64,000 nucleotides of DNA from Paralichthys olivaceus (GCF_024713975.1 NC_091112.1:15534501-15598500); one strand, 5' to 3'. Positions 26,441-41,180 are shown, numbered from the stretch's first letter. The notes: generated from the letters alone by a model not told the origin. A program made the numbers and translations.

Positions 26441-28410
26441 TTATTGTTTCATCTTGCTCCCAGTAGTTGAACTTACTATGATTAGGTTGATATCTCTCAC
26501 ATGGGAATCAAACAACTATTTTACAGGAGAGGTTAGATGAAAGTGGAGTTTTACCTACATCCCTCCCTTGTGTTACTTTAGACCCTCCCTTCCAGCTGGC
26601 ATCATCCAGCATGGCATTAACCATGTTGTGCAAAAAGTGCCTGTGACTGTTTATCTCTGAATCCTCTAACAGCTGCCCTGTGTGCCGTGTGATAATGTGG
26701 CAGAATGAATGCTACGAGGCATTCGGGTTGCTGTGTTGTTTACCTTGCAGTTAACAAAGCAAGTCATTAACATTCTCCTCATTGTTGTTTGCCGCTTCTC
26801 AGACGCTGGACTGCATTTCAATGGGCTTTTTCATTGAGACAGTCAGGGAGTCAATTAGCTTATCTGACTATCGGTGATATCTGCCTTTATGTTGTTGTTA
26901 GTGTCTGTGCAGGGCCGGGTGAAGCAACCGTCCAAAGAACTCACAACACTTCCTTTACATGGAGTCACGTACAGGCTCGCCAGCGGCTGATAACACCGGG
27001 CCACCTTAACAGAGACTTCACACACACATGCACTCTGTAATATGTGCCCACACACACACATACACAAACACACCCCTAGATGTTCCCTGTGGCTGTATAT
27101 TGAGAGCAGGGAGGCACCCAACAGATAAACAAGACCTATTGATTCAGTGTAATTTGACTCAGTTGGTGCCATAATGTCATTATAGGACAGGACCAGCGTG
27201 TGTTTGTGTGTAAGCGAGTGTGTTTGTGTACACAGGCGCTTGCTCTGGTGGATGATGACACATTATTCAGCTGTGCCAGGGGAATTTGGCTGATTGGAAA
27301 GTGATATGGAAGAGGGTGGGCAAGATAAAGGTAGAGAAAGAAAGAGAGGGAGTAAGTGGCAGCAGTGTGTGTGTCTGTGTGAGTGTGTATTATAGATGAG
27401 GCGGTAGCAGTGTGAAAGGAGAAGTAAAGAGTGCTGCTCTTGAGTGTCTTTTTCCATGGGCACATAGCCATGAATACTGCTATCTGTGGAAACCCCCCAG
27501 ACGATCAATGAGCCATTAGAATAATGTTTTACTTGCTAATCAAAAGGACGAAAGGCAAAGAACTGTGAGGGAAAGAGTGTTCAGTCCAATCACCCCCCCC
27601 GACCCCCACCCCCATCCCTACCCCACCCCCTCTCCCCCAATCATTCCAGAGTTTGCCTACAGATTTGGAAATGGTAATCAGCCATCTGTTGATCAAGGCA
27701 GCTTCTTTCACTTCTGGTTGAGCACAGTAGAAATACACTACCTTTGGAAAGCAAAAGCATTTGTTTGGTTTCACTTTGGTATTTTCTAAACACAAAGATA
27801 TTCCAGCACAGACCTTATAGGCTCAAACAAATAGCAGACAAGTGTGAGAAAACGCTGTGTTGTTACGCTGATGATGGATTTTATGATTGATGCGGTTGGG
27901 AGGAAACTGCCAATAAATGTTATGTGCTGATATTTGTGTCATGTAATGTGGTGACTTATCAGGTTTTGTTCTTGGCAGGGCGGTAAAGCCTCTGCAGCAG
28001 CATTCCGGTAATACCGCTCTGAAGTCCAGCATAACAGTACAAATAAAACACATTTATGGATACTTGTGTTGAATCCAATTAAAATGCTGCACTGTGCTCA
28101 ATTCAGGTTACGACCGGCCCATAAATAATCTGTGAATGATAAATGCATGCTCAAAATTGTTCTCATTTCCTATGAGAGAGCAGATATTTAACTGTAGATA
28201 AATGTTAACACAGCAAAACTCTAACAAAGCTAAATACAAACAACACTAAGTACAAACATAACGACATCAACATGCAATCACACGTGATGACACAGATATG
28301 ACATTGCTAACATGTTTAGCGTTTTTTTTATATTGCATGGGCTTATGTCATACTTACCATGTGTTCCCTCTTAGTTCAGTGCACAGCTAAATGAGTTAGC
28401 ATGCCAACAT
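26441..28410. other. Non-coding DNA, partly repeat-poor
   Basis: 26600-26900 and 27840-28200 have even composition, few simple repeats and homeodomain-like AT cores. They could be conserved non-coding elements, but that needs alignment. A C-run/CCCCA tract lies at 27590-27640. Confidence 0.35.
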
Positions 28411-28418
28411 TAGATAGA

Positions 28419-28458
<40 letters not shown>

Positions 28459-28469
28459 TAGTTAGATAG
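28411..28469. repeat. (GATA)n-(GACA)n microsatellite
   Basis: GATA repeats pass into GACA repeats and back to GATA. Confidence 0.95.
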
Positions 28470-28884
28470 CTAAAATAGTCAATACTTTTCACAGTGGACA
28501 GTGCTAAAGGATTATTAGAACAATAATACTAAACTTAAAAATATTCACTTCCACTTAGACTAAAAATGCTAAACTAAAGTGAGGAGAATATAAACTAAAA
28601 CCAAAACTGAACATTTTGTGCACCAGGGCTTATATAGCCAGTATATTGGTGGTATTAGTGGTCATCAGATACTCAGAATATGAGTTGGTATGGTGTGATC
28701 GTAGAGCAGGATAGCGACAGCAGATTGCCACTGAACAACAAACTCCTCTGCTTGGAGAATAAGTTGTGCAGGGGGTGATTGTCGTGGTCAGCTCGAAGTA
28801 TTGAGAGCCACAGTCATGAGTTTTCCTAGCACATAAAAAATAAAAATTGGAGGCTGTGTTGTCCTAATTAGCTTCATGTAATTC

Positions 28885-29008
28885 CATCCATCCATCCATC
28901 CCTTATCTATACTGCTTATCCCTTGAGGGGCACAGGGCTGGATCCAAATCCCAGCTGACTTTGTACACCCTGGAGAGTCTATCACAGGGCCGCCATATAG
29001 AGACATCC
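28885..29008 (+). repeat. Fish interspersed repeat, 5' part (CATCCATCCATTATC family)
   Basis: Reads CCATCCATCCATCCCTTATC, TACTGCTTATCCCTTGAGG, CAAATCCCAGCTGACTTTG and AGTCTATCACAGGGCC. It is broken off after CATATAGAGACATCC. Confidence 0.7.
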
Positions 29009-32000
29009 TTTCATGGTGTAATTACAGTTTAACTGATATGATGTGAAGGTCACATTATTTATTACTTTGTGTCAGCCTTATCCATAAAATTCACAAACAA
29101 TTTCTTAGTCATTAAGTCATTTTTCCTCCTGTTTTGCTGTAATCTATAAACAAGCTACATGGTCCTGTCCTCTCTGTGCTATTCCTGAACAAGATGCAAA
29201 TGCCTGACTTGTCTCCAGTGGACTTTTGTAAACCGTGATAGTCCAAGAATTATTGGAAGTAGTGTTTGCTAAAAACAGAAATATTGAATAAAAAGATAAT
29301 TCTAGGAACTCTGGGTTTCCCTTAGGCTCTTTATTAGTAAATTCAAATTTGAACTTATCATAGCTCCAGATAAAAAGTCAAAGGGATCACAAGTTTTTGC
29401 AACTCCTCCTTTGTGGAACACAGATATCTCATGACTGCCAAATTGCAACTCATTCAACTGTTGAACCACAAATGTCATCCTCATCTTTGCAGCGCTAAAT
29501 GAAAAGTCAAAAGATCACCAAAGTCAGAGGGAGTTATCATCTAGGGAAATCAGTGTCTGTACAAAATGTAATGTCAAAGCATCCAGTAGTTGTTGAGATG
29601 TTTTAGTGTGGCGGACTGTCAGATACTCAGCAGAGGTGTGTGCCCTCGCTTCCAATGCGAGCCTCTATCCCTACAGTGGAGGGTAAAGAGATTTGAGCTC
29701 TGCTGTCATTTCAACCTCTTCTGGCTTTGCTCTCCTCCAGTTGACAGGCGGAGACCGAGGTAATTGGTGCCACGTATGATTCTGTCAACTCGGACGGCAG
29801 GTAACAAGAGACAGAGAAAAACAAAGGCAGGGAAGAGGGGAGGCAGACAGGTATTTATTTTGAGAGGTCAGTTGGTTTCAAAGTAAAATTAGATAGTGTG
29901 TGTGTATTTTCCCCCCACTGTGACCCAAAAAACTGATTCCCCTCGGTTTTGCACGTGTAAAATTGGCTGCCACCACAGTTGTGTAGAAAATCCTAAAATT
30001 AGTCTCTGGTTATTCAAAGTATCTAACGTTTATTGTCTTCTACGACACCCTGACTTATTCACAGTATCTAACAAAATCCCCAGCTCCTACCATCTGGTCT
30101 AGATTTCTCAGAAATCCACAATGTTCCAGAAATTTAAAATCCTAAACCCTAAATGCTCAATTTGTTCGACTAAACGCATGAAATTGTTTCCTGTTGCTCT
30201 CTTTTTTTTTTTTACAGCACAGCCTCTTCTCCACCAACATCCATATACACACATTTAAAGCAGCATGGCAAAACAGAACATACTGTACACATGCATATAT
30301 TGCATATGTGTTTACAACCTAAAGACACAAGCTTGGCTCATCCCCAGTCTCGGGCATTACAATATACAGAAGCAACATTTCTGTCTATCACATGAGCTGC
30401 CATTTGCACAGAATTAGGTCAACACCTCTCCACACAACACCCCTCCTTCCATCATTCCCCATCTTTGCTGATTGCCAACTCATTTGCCTTGACTAACTTC
30501 GTGGTTATCAATTCTCTTTATTGTAATTTATATAATCAGCACCCTGCACAGCAAACGCCCCCACCCAAAATAAATGCGATACTCTGCACCCGTGTTCTCT
30601 AATGTACAGATGAAACCCGAGATCCCTTTTAGGCGCCATTTCAAAGGTGTACAATCTGTGCTGAGCCTTGTAAGCGTTTCCAGGAAAAAAATCATTTTGG
30701 GATTTCCCCAATATGCGATGCACGTTTCTTTGATATGGAATTTTCAAACGCTCCGTGATTGCTGATGGCGAAGCTGCAGATGTTCTGATCTCAGCAGATG
30801 AATTATTCCACGTGGCGCATCTAGTTGAACAGTCTGGTGTTTGTCTTTAATTTAATGGCGAGTGCGAGAGGCAGACCGAGCAGCCATCTTGCCGTCCCTG
30901 GATCGCTCTCTCTTTTCACTCTCATCCTTGGGCATGCAGCCTCCCTCCCCCCACGCTCCATGTGCCAGGCTGGAGGGTGTGCTGCGAGGGCAAAGCCAGT
31001 GTCTGTGTGAGTGTGTGCGTGTTGATGCCAAGGGCAGCCTCACTACTGTAGCTTTTCAAGCTGCCAATATGTCAGTGCCACTGCCCTTTTCTTATAAGTC
31101 TACAGTTTCCTTCCAATCCCTATCCTTCCTCCATCGCCCATACTTGACCTCACCATCACACAGACCACATGCTAAACAAGCTCACCTCATTCTGTGAATA
31201 ATACAGATTCTCCACATTCTTTGGGATGATATAACCTGCTGACGGCCTGTGCAGCCCTGGGTCGGGTTTGTCTGAGGATGCTGTGGTTTAATGTCTTGGG
31301 TTTACATAGTGGACCTTTATTCCCTCTTAACCAGCTGACTCCCTTATCTTACGTAAGCAGCACTGTAGACTAAAGCCCCACATGGTTTTCAGAGAACCTA
31401 TCTGTGCTTCTCCTTCCAGTTATTCACACCAAATGGGATGATTAAAAAACTATAAATACTAACAAAGACATTGCATTTGCTGTGTTGCCAGCCATCTGTC
31501 TGTGGCTACAACCACATTTACATTTTTGTTTGAAAAAGCAACTCTGCTACAGCTGCACCCGGCGTCCTCTCTACTAGTTTAGAGCCACTAAATGGGAGAA
31601 GTTTGGAAACCTGGCTGACGACGTTTTAGTTTGACGGGCTGAAACGTAGATGTTGGGAAAGTGTTGTCAGGCATGTTGGTATGGACAAGGATCAGAGATG
31701 GTTTGCGTTGGAAAATCCTGTAGTATGGATGTAGCCTGTCTGGCCTGTGACAGACATGGCATTTATCATGCAAGGTCTCTAATAATGATTTTTAATGGAC
31801 AGCGAAAGAGCTCTATCCAACCTCGTCTCACAGACCCGTCACTAGCTCTCAGTCACATCACCATGTACTCTTTATATGTGTGTTTGTGAGAACGCTCTCG
31901 CAGGGGATATCTGTCACAGTGGCTTTTTGTGTATAAAACATAACTCCAGAGACACATCAATTACTGCGGCACTGATGTCTAGGATGGTGCTGAGAATTTA

Positions 32001-34190
32001 GACTCAGACTGACTTAATAAGCTACACAGAAATCTGCTCGACATACACACTGGTGTAAATGATGGGTTGTTTTGTTTTTTTTGTAGTAATAATCATAATT
32101 ATATATAAAATAAAGAAGGACATAACATTTTATTGGCTCATGATGATCTAAATATGGTTCTGGAGGCATTTCAACCATGATGAGCCGCTTTCACCACAAC
32201 CCTGAACCCAGAGGTGCATGTGTGAATGCAAATGTCAGTGTCAGTTGATGTGGACATGAATCGTCAGTTCAGAACAAAGTTGGGTTAATGCCTGATTGAG
32301 ATGATGTGTAAAAAGAACAGGTTGTCTGGAGACTTCACAACAGGCGACCTGATTCTCCAATCAAGAGTCCGTTGGAGGATACATCTTTACATCGAATTCT
32401 GGGAGATTGGGCATTTGGATTGTTACTACTGCAGTGTCTATTCTAAACTTGCCTGTGCAGAATGAGCTCATGGGCCTGTGGTAATGCTGGTTGCAGCTTC
32501 AAATCAGCTGCTCTGTATTTGTACACTGGACAAGTAGTGCAAATAAATTATATTTGCTCTACCACAGGCTTCTGTTTTTACCTTTTTTAATAGGTCATGA
32601 TAAGACCAGAGTATAAAGTTACAGAACTCCAGGAATTCTATCATCTTCTCTTGACAGGTAATTATCACCATCATTCCCTCAACATCCAACCTCCAAGCTT
32701 GATGTATGTTGTAGTGGGTCAGTTTGTAGTGTAGCCAGCTTAGTTGAACTTGAACAGGCTTGTGAAAAAATCAGTGTTTATAGCTCACAGAGCTGCCTGG
32801 GAATGCTCTCTCTCTCTCCATAGGAAATAATGGCTTTGGTTTGCACAGTGTTGAACTTCTTCTGGTATGAAAGCCCCGTGAGGCACAGAAAGGGAAAGAT
32901 CATGGTCACGATTAATAAAGAAGTGGCAGTTAATTGCAGGTCTGTGGATGTGAACTCTGGTCTCTTCAGCGTTGAGAGTCTGACAAGCTCCACGCCACCC
33001 CCTTTGCTTTCTGCCTCACTGCACCTAATGCTCACTTCACTGATACTAGGCACTGGAGCACTGGATGTAAATGATGAGGTGCAGAATCATTCAAAATAAA
33101 TTCAATTCAAAGCATTAAGTGCTGGATTCTGTGCTTTGTTACCATATAATTAAAGAATGAAAACAAGCAGAGTTGTGCTGTTGTACACAAAAGCACTGTG
33201 AGCCTGAGTGTGTCCAAATAGAAACAAACAGTGAGTCTGAGAGGAAGAGGATGAAGAAGTGAAAAAGTTGGCAGGATGAGAGAGTGACCTTTACATTCTC
33301 TGCAGTTCAATTTGTAAACTTAGATTTAACTTTTTACTGCAGCAGGCAACACAGTAAAAACATAACCTCTGCAGATACAGCAAGGGAATATATACCATCT
33401 AAATGCAAGGGACAAGATATTGGGGCCGAAGCCTGCTGGTTTCCATTTCTAGTTTGAGCAGGCTTTGGTTGCCAGCAGGTAAACAGTCTGTGTGGAGAGC
33501 AGAAGAGGCAGAACACACTCAAAGAATGCATCGGCTGTTGGCATTTTCATGCAGATAGCTTTTAATAAATATCAGCCAAAATGTTGTCTGGGCTTAAAAT
33601 ACCTACAAAAAGTATCAGTGTTTTTTGTAGAGCAGCATTTCTGTCTCATGGAAGAGTCGCAGTGACAACAGAGGTGAACAGAAGATAGAATCTACGTTGG
33701 AAACTCCAAAATATTGGTTGTTGCCCCCACAGGCTAATTCGTCATCATACAAGAGCAGATGAGATAACTAATAAAAACTCTTAAAGACAACATTGCTACG
33801 TTATGCATTTGAGGCCATGATAAAAGGTTAAGGAACTTTCAAATGATTTAAAAAACATCACATGATGACCTGAACTTAAGTCTGCTGCCCAGGGGGTCAA
33901 GACAAGGTTATACATCCTGAAACCCATTACGTGTCTTATGACAAAAATACATTTGACTGATTTAGAAATCAAGTGGAGACAAAAGTTGTGAAGGGGGTGT
34001 ATGTTTCCTGTGCAGCGCTGCTTCCTCCATTTTATGACCTTTAGCAGCAGATAGGCAGATATTAGCAGAAGTTCCAATGCTTAGTGTTCACGCAGCGCAG
34101 CAATGGAAATGCACATGTTACACAAAATAAAGTGTAATTTGTCCAGAAATGCCCTTGTGATGTAAGTGAGTAAAAGGGCTTATTGATTTT
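29009..34190. other. Non-coding DNA, no gene supported
   Basis: Mostly unremarkable AT-rich DNA. 30460-30900 is repeat-poor and looks complex, then CpG content rises near 30840-31020. A 111-codon frame (30862-31197) there has no match or splice support. I could not tie this stretch to any gene. Confidence 0.4.
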
Positions 34191-34264
34191 GATGTGCATG
34201 TATCAGTGTGTGCGTACGTGTGTGCGTATGTGTGTGTGTGTGCGTGTGTGTGTGAGTGTGTGTG
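34191..34264. repeat. Imperfect (TG)n/(CGTG)n tract
   Basis: TGTGCGTACGTGTGTGCGTA-type alternating purine-pyrimidine sequence, a candidate Z-DNA former. Confidence 0.85.
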
Positions 34265-35715
34265 CTTCACCCGGCCAGGCAGAGCCACTGGCAATGCAGC
34301 TGCAACATTAGTGGGTCAGTGTGCCATCAACCCATTCATCAGCACTTCTCCCTCTCCTCTCTCTGCCTCCATCTCCCCTCTGACTCACCACCAACCCATC
34401 CATCCATCCCCCACTACCTACCTCTCACTCCCTCCTCTGCTCAAGTGTCCACTTGCAGAATATTTTCAAGTTGGTAGTGAAGTAAAGAAGTCAAAAGAAA
34501 TGCGTGAAGTCGGCCAATTAAGTGCATATACACGGAAATAAGTGTATATACATGTACATATGTCGTAATGTGTGGGTTGTGGCAAAGCTCAGCATAAGAT
34601 ATTTTTAAATTTGAGATTCTTGAAATCTATGCCAACAGAGGAAATGTTAACCTGTCATGTAACATGAAGATATAGGGGCTGTGACTTCTGAGAAAAATAC
34701 AAGGAGCAGCAGAAGAAAACAGCAGACGTCAGCTCAGCATTCATTTTTATGTTACACCAATTTGAATATTCAGCATTCAACATCAACCGATATATGATTT
34801 GATGATTCAATGTGGGTTGGGTCTAAGGTAAAAAATTAGGTTAGTTTAACAGACCTCATATCTGCTTGAAGGCTCAAGGCTACATTAGCCACTACAGAGC
34901 ATTACACACCTGAATAGCTGACTGGGGTCTATTTGCATTGTGGGTAACGTAGGTACCAGATTTTGACAGAGAAAAGAATGTGGAATGAAAAGGACAAGCG
35001 CTGTGTCTCTAATCAGGGGCTGCATCCTTCAGAGGCTTCATTTGAGTAGGCTGTCTCATTTCAAAGGCTTCCTCAAATGCGGTTCTTTCACCCTCTGAGA
35101 AACGAAGGCTCAAGTGGTTGGATTCTTAGGTCAATCTATTCCAGGATTCATCGTGGTTCTGCGACCTGCAACTGTTTTTAGAGACGTGTGATGGTTAAGT
35201 ATCAGGCGTCAACTCAACCATACAGCTACATGCTAAAAAAAAGGGGTAATACACTGAACATGCTGAACAAGCCTTTCATTTTTGTTTAGCGCTTTACGCT
35301 CATGTGTGAAGTGGATGGAGTGCCCCTATAACATAAAATGTAAAGAGATAGGTGAATGCATCCACAAGCGCAGTCTCTCTCCTTTTATTCTCTGGTTCCA
35401 AAAAGCTGCCTGCTCTCCATGCATTCATGACACAAACGCAAAAAGATGAACTGAGCCAAACATGCTATTTTCGGTTAAAATACTGTGCAAAACCCAGATT
35501 TTCTCTCTTTCCTGGTCTTCCCATTCCCCTCTATTCCTCTGATATTCCCTCTCTCTCCTGCCCAAGGATGGATGGAGGAAAATGAAGGAGAGAGAAGGAG
35601 GCAGAAGAGGAAAGGGGAGGGGGTGGATGTGTTGTTCAGTTCTGCTGAATGTGCTCACATGTATGAAAGAAGAAGGATTTATTTTAGGACTCTGGTGTGG
35701 GTGTACACAGATTTG

Positions 35716-35777
<62 letters not shown>

Positions 35778-38368
35778 AAGAAGAGAGAGCTCACAAGCCC
35801 AGAGATAGGCCTGACCTACCTTTACATCAATCTTGTTTTGAAAGCTGCTGGAAGGATGCTTTTCTCTTTAGCTCCAAGACTTCCCATATACCAGAATTCT
35901 CCAAATGCATTGCACATTATCCATTACAGACACACACACACACACACACATACACACACACACACACACACACAGATCAAGAGCGAGAGAGAAACATAAA
36001 AACCAGGGCAAATAAGGAAAGGAAACAAGGGCACAAGAGAAAAGAGAAAGCGAGATCACAAGAAGCAAAAAGTAAAAAGTGAGTGGATCGAGTCTCAGCT
36101 ACACATGAAACAATAAGTGTCTGTGTTGTTGTGTCATATTGTGTCAGCATTGCCACAGCATGATTATCCTGTAGAAACTGTTGTCATGGTAATAAGGTCA
36201 CTGGCATGTTCATATGTCAAAAGGGATTTATACTGGGCTGACACCATTTCCAGTACTGCATGTGCCAGGCGTGTGTGTGTGTGTGCGTGTGTGCGTGCGT
36301 CCATGTGTGTGTGTGTACAGTAGACAAAGACAGACTGGGAGGCTGATGAACAGCGTGTAACAGCGAGGCTGAAATTCCACATTTATGACAAGCTCTGCTT
36401 TATTTCTTGAAAAACAAATGATTACTTCAGAATCAAGGCTTTTAACAATGACCCATAGAAACTACTGAACATTTCCACATTGCTTAATACAACCTTTTAT
36501 AGCATTCAAAAAAAATGTGCTGCCAGCCTCAATACTAGAGTATTTACATGGAATTCCCCTCACTGACCTTAAATCAGTAAGAGGTGGGGAAAGAAGAAGT
36601 GCTCACAAAGTGAAAGTGAAACATCGTGAGTGTGCTGCACACTTTCTGTAAATGAGTCATAGCAGTATTTAGATTGTAAATGGGAAATCCCAGACTGTGT
36701 CTGAAACTGCTTCTTGACCAACTGCTCAATGCTTAAACATCAAATACCTACAGTAAAAAAGAATGAACTTAACCTTAAGACATGTAGAGTAAAAGGTACA
36801 GCATCTCTTTGTCACTGCAAACAACATAGTGACCTACTTTCGTATTTAATAAGACTGTTGTACCACAACAGTCCACTTCCACATTTCCATTCCCCATTGT
36901 TCTTTACCCCCCAACTCTGACCTCCCTTGACCCCCAGGCTGTACTGAGGCAGCTCAAAGCTAAAGTCATGATTATTTTTTTTTCTCTGCTCCTTATTTTT
37001 CCAGCGTGGACATCTGTCACCTCAAACACTAAGCCATATGCTATCTATTGTCCCTCTGTGAGGTCTGGGAATCAGTGCTTATACGACTGAGAGAGCACTT
37101 AAGAGATATTGACCGCAGCTAGGCTGGTTTTGATTAAAATGACTGATTATAATCCAAAGCTATGCTCAATCAGAAAAATGACTCAATCGTCTAAAAATCG
37201 CATTTTCAAGATGAAAAAGATCTAAAAAAAATAGTAAAAGGAAGGAGTCATTCATAAACTTTCAATACGCTCCTGTCGTGATCAGCTCAGTTTCTGGTTA
37301 TTTAATACCCATAATCCTTTATCCCTCAGTCTGTTTGCTTTACTCTCTTTATCCACCCAGCACTACCTCTTCTCTTCCCCTCAAGCCGGACTTGTGATGT
37401 TCATCCATAGGGTGATGAGGCACAGAACAATGGAGCCTTTGGGAGACAGAGCTCACCCACAGCCCAACATCCAGGAATACATACACAAAGCTTCATTGAC
37501 TACAACCAGACAATAAGAAAAGTGTGTGGGGGGTTGGTGAGGTTTGGGATCTGACATTTCTTAAAAGATGTAGCTTGACAACTAAATAAAGTGTGACTGC
37601 AAAGGGATAACAGACACAGGGGCAGGTAACAGTAGCCTAAAGATAAAGTCAGCATTCCTACTACGAGAGCAAAGCATTCTGGTTGAGTGCAAAGCTGTAT
37701 GACGAGCCTCAGGCGACGACCTCCAGTCATGCGATCAAAGGGCGGTAGTAGGCCGGGTCAAAGGGCAGGGACCACTGGAAGTATCCCCTGAGGCAGAGCA
37801 GTTCAGCTCAGCGTGACAGTGAGCAATGGGGGAAATTAAAGGGTATGATCGGCTCAATTAGACTTCCAATCAGGTAACAAGTTTCTAATAGTTATTGTGG
37901 GCTGCTTCAGGGTGAAATAATAATCCAACCTCTGCCCTTTGAGGCTTCAACTGAGTTTGTGGCAGGATGATTTGTCCATGAATTATAAATCATGCTGTGT
38001 TATAATTACAGTCTTCAAAAGGGCGTTTATGACACCTGACTTGATATTGATTATTTTACTTTGTGATTATGACATTATACTTTCAGTATCACCCTCTGAC
38101 ACTACTACCTGATGGGAAAGCACCTTCCTTTTACTAACACACCCTGAAGACAAGCCCTCGAGAGTTAGGTGACTTCTGTTCGAAAACCCCCAAAGTGTTT
38201 GTAATGGTTTACTTAAAAGCCAGGTCATCTGACTCTATTATGATGCGACACGGTTAGGTAATATTTTATTAACGCTACATCTGCTTGTAAGAAAACAACA
38301 ACATGAAATGACTATCTGAGTTTTTGTTTCCGCACTAAGTTAAAACTTGTAACATGTAATAATATGTG
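34265..38368. other. Non-coding DNA with CA/TG arrays
   Basis: Holds CA arrays at 35718-35774 and 35930-35973 and a TG tract at 36267-36317. 37840-38030 is repeat-poor with several ATTA/TAAT cores and may be a conserved element. No gene is supported. Confidence 0.4.
35718..35774. repeat. (CA)n microsatellite, 57 bp
   Basis: A pure CA run; a second one of about 44 bp with one TA break follows at 35930-35973. Confidence 0.95.
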
Positions 38369-38530
38369 TACAAATGCTGATTTCAGATATTCACAGACTG
38401 CAGGGGCTGTATGTGAGGATGCAATTTGCATTTCCTGCCCTGATAAAATGTCAGTAACAAGTGAGCCCGTGTGAGAATGCAGCAGGCAAATGTTTGGAGA
38501 ATTCCCAAGTGGGCGTGTTGATGACATTTA
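38369..38530. mobile_element. TIR element fragment, copy 5
   Basis: Starts GCTGATTTCAGATATTCACA and keeps GGGGCTGTATGTGAGGATGC, GTGAGCCCGTGTGAGAATGC and AGCAGGC in the same order as copy 2. The right end is missing. Confidence 0.5.
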
Positions 38531-39937
38531 ACACGTGAAGGAAGCAAAACTTTTACTTTTACTTTTTGATTAACCTGCAGTAACTGCCAGTTGTCACAGT
38601 TTAATAACTAAACAAACTGTTGAAGCTGATGTTAGCTGGCTAATATTTTACCTGTTTGAAGTTGAAAGTAAAAGAGGAAATAGGTTACGGTCAACATATC
38701 TGGCAAAATAATGTCTAATGATGATTTTAAACACTTCTGGAGTTTCAGGGGTAAACAGTTTTGCAGCCAAATCCATACAAATGTAAAAAAAACTACAGAA
38801 AAAAAACATAAATTGCCTCCATACTGTTCCTGTGGTGTCACCCAAGTTCCTGTAAGCCCCAACATTCAAATTCAACTGGAAACAGCATCATTTATTCCAA
38901 GTTTTCACCCTTAATGTCCACTGTTATTCTGCAGTAACTGCTGCCATCGCGGGTTCTTGTGAGACGAGATCAGCGAGAACTCATGAAAGCTGCACCTCAG
39001 TAGTATCTGTAGCTATTGAGAGTTCTCATGATACTGAGGAGTTCTCTCGAGAACTGCAGCAGATACTAGGAGGAGAATAACAATGGTATTAATGAAACAC
39101 TCATACCTACATTCATAAAGGATTAACATATTGTTTCTCCATCTAAAACTGTTAGTTTATGGAAGTTATGGTAAAGCCCTTGAACGTAAAATGACTTCTT
39201 ATTAACAATAGTGCTGATTCAGTAAATTGCGAGTTGTATCAACATGATCCTGAAGCTGCTCTACAAAGAATCATGCAACCAAGCCAAAGTAATTTTTGAA
39301 ATTCGCATTATCTATAAAGAAAACCTGAAATGAAAGCACATTAACAATAATAGTAAGAGCAAAGTACACAAACTACCCCAGGAAGAAATAGCTCATGGCC
39401 ACAGAAGCGTATTCTTCAGCTGTCAGGGAAAAGCCACAAAATAAAATTAAGTTTTGAGACAAGATTTAAAGGTCGCAGCAGAGTCAGTTGACAAGACACT
39501 TTGTTCCAGAGCCAAGAAGACAGTACTGCAAAGGCTCCATCACCTTTTGTATACAGAATACATCATTACATACTTCCAAAAACGGAAATTTTAAAGCTGA
39601 TTCCTTTGTTACCTTACTCCGCCTTACATCTTCTTCCTCTCCTGTCAGTCACATAGTGCATCCTCCACGGAGGTTTGTATGTGCTGGGGGGTGTTAATGG
39701 TTTTAATGACCTCTTATCAAATCTCCTGACCACACCTAACGCTATCACTTATGTTATCAACACGTCATTCCTTTCCAGGTCACATCCAAACAACGAGGTT
39801 ACCAGCATCCCTTTCTTTCCATCTAAGGCCTCAGCTCTATCACACAGATCAGAAAGCCCCCTCCTCTTCCTCCTCCTCACGGCATTCCAACCTTCGGCAC
39901 ATCTATATGAACTCTGTCACAGCTGATGTCGTCCTTG

Positions 39938-39984
<47 letters not shown>

Positions 39985-41180
39985 GTGAATGATTGCGGCC
40001 TCTGTGCTTTTCACCCCCTGACGCTCCCTGGTCCCATGACAATGCTTCCCTTATATGCACATAACACACAGACGCACATGTGCAAACACACACAGACACA
40101 CATTACGCAGAGCAAAGTGTCAAGTGCTGTGATGAGGAGACGATGAGCCGGCGCTTCATCACTGCCCGCAGCGCTGTCGTCATCACTGTCACACCGGGAC
40201 GGGGGGGTTTTCATGGAAGAAAAAGAAAGGAGCACTTGATGTGGTTCCATCTGTAAAAGTTAAGCATGATGGCGTCTCTCTCTCTCTCGCTGCCTCTCCC
40301 CACAGAGTTACGTACCTCAGGCAGGCTGAAGAAGCCCATTGACAGGAGAAGATGGCTTAAGGAGTCGGGAGGGCCTGCGTGCCAGGCATTCCACAGCACA
40401 CAGTGGACACATTATTATGACTTTTACAAGGCCAGCCAGATACTATAGATACAGCGTGATACGTGTGTGAGAAAAGCTTGTCCACTCAGTGTGACTGCAA
40501 TGAAATGAGCACAACGAACGCAAACCACAGCAGAAGATACCTCTGGTGCATTTTAATAAATTCAAGACTGAACGACTGCAGAGTTTTTTTGGCAAGATGC
40601 TCAGTTTTGCATGCAAAAATCCAGACGTGTAAATACAGCGATAAATCCACTTACAACTCCCCTTATTGAGATTAGTGAAGCTCTGAGTAGCAGTGCTTCA
40701 GAGGGAAGGAATCACTGTATATTTGTTTTATGTCCTCTCACTTAAAAATGATGATCATAAAATAATAATCAGCATCATAACACCATGCCAAGTCCATATC
40801 TCTCAAACTCAGCTCACTTCAGTCTCCACATGAGAAATGTGGACGGAATTCAAGGAGACCTGTGTCCAAATTCTTCTATCTACTTTTTGGGATGTTTTCT
40901 GTGGTTTTTCTTTTTCATGGAATTGTTATTGCTTCAGCGTACTATGATATTTTAGACAACAGTGTTCTTCCAACTTTGTGTCAACACTTTGGGACAGGCC
41001 CTGTTCCAACATGACAGTTTCCCTGTGCACAAACATGTGGTCTACTAAGTTATTTACATTTTCTGTGGAAAGACTTCTGGAAGGAAATGAAGCAGTCATG
41101 GCAGCATATTAAAAGAGTAGATATATATTTTTATAAATAAATAATAATAAAAAAAAATATATATATACTTTTTAGTATTA
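38531..41180. other. Non-coding DNA with one TG run
   Basis: Holds (TG)n at 39939-39976, a GAGAACTC-rich patch at 38955-39060 and AT-runs near 41118-41168. No gene is supported. Confidence 0.4.

Noticed and set aside
29750..29806. Possible small exon between CTCCAG and GGTAACAAG
   Set aside because: Splice-like borders are present, but the frames between them have stops and there is no partner exon.
30862..31197. 111-codon frame in a mildly CpG-rich patch as a first exon
   Set aside because: No convincing donor, no homology recognised and no downstream exons.
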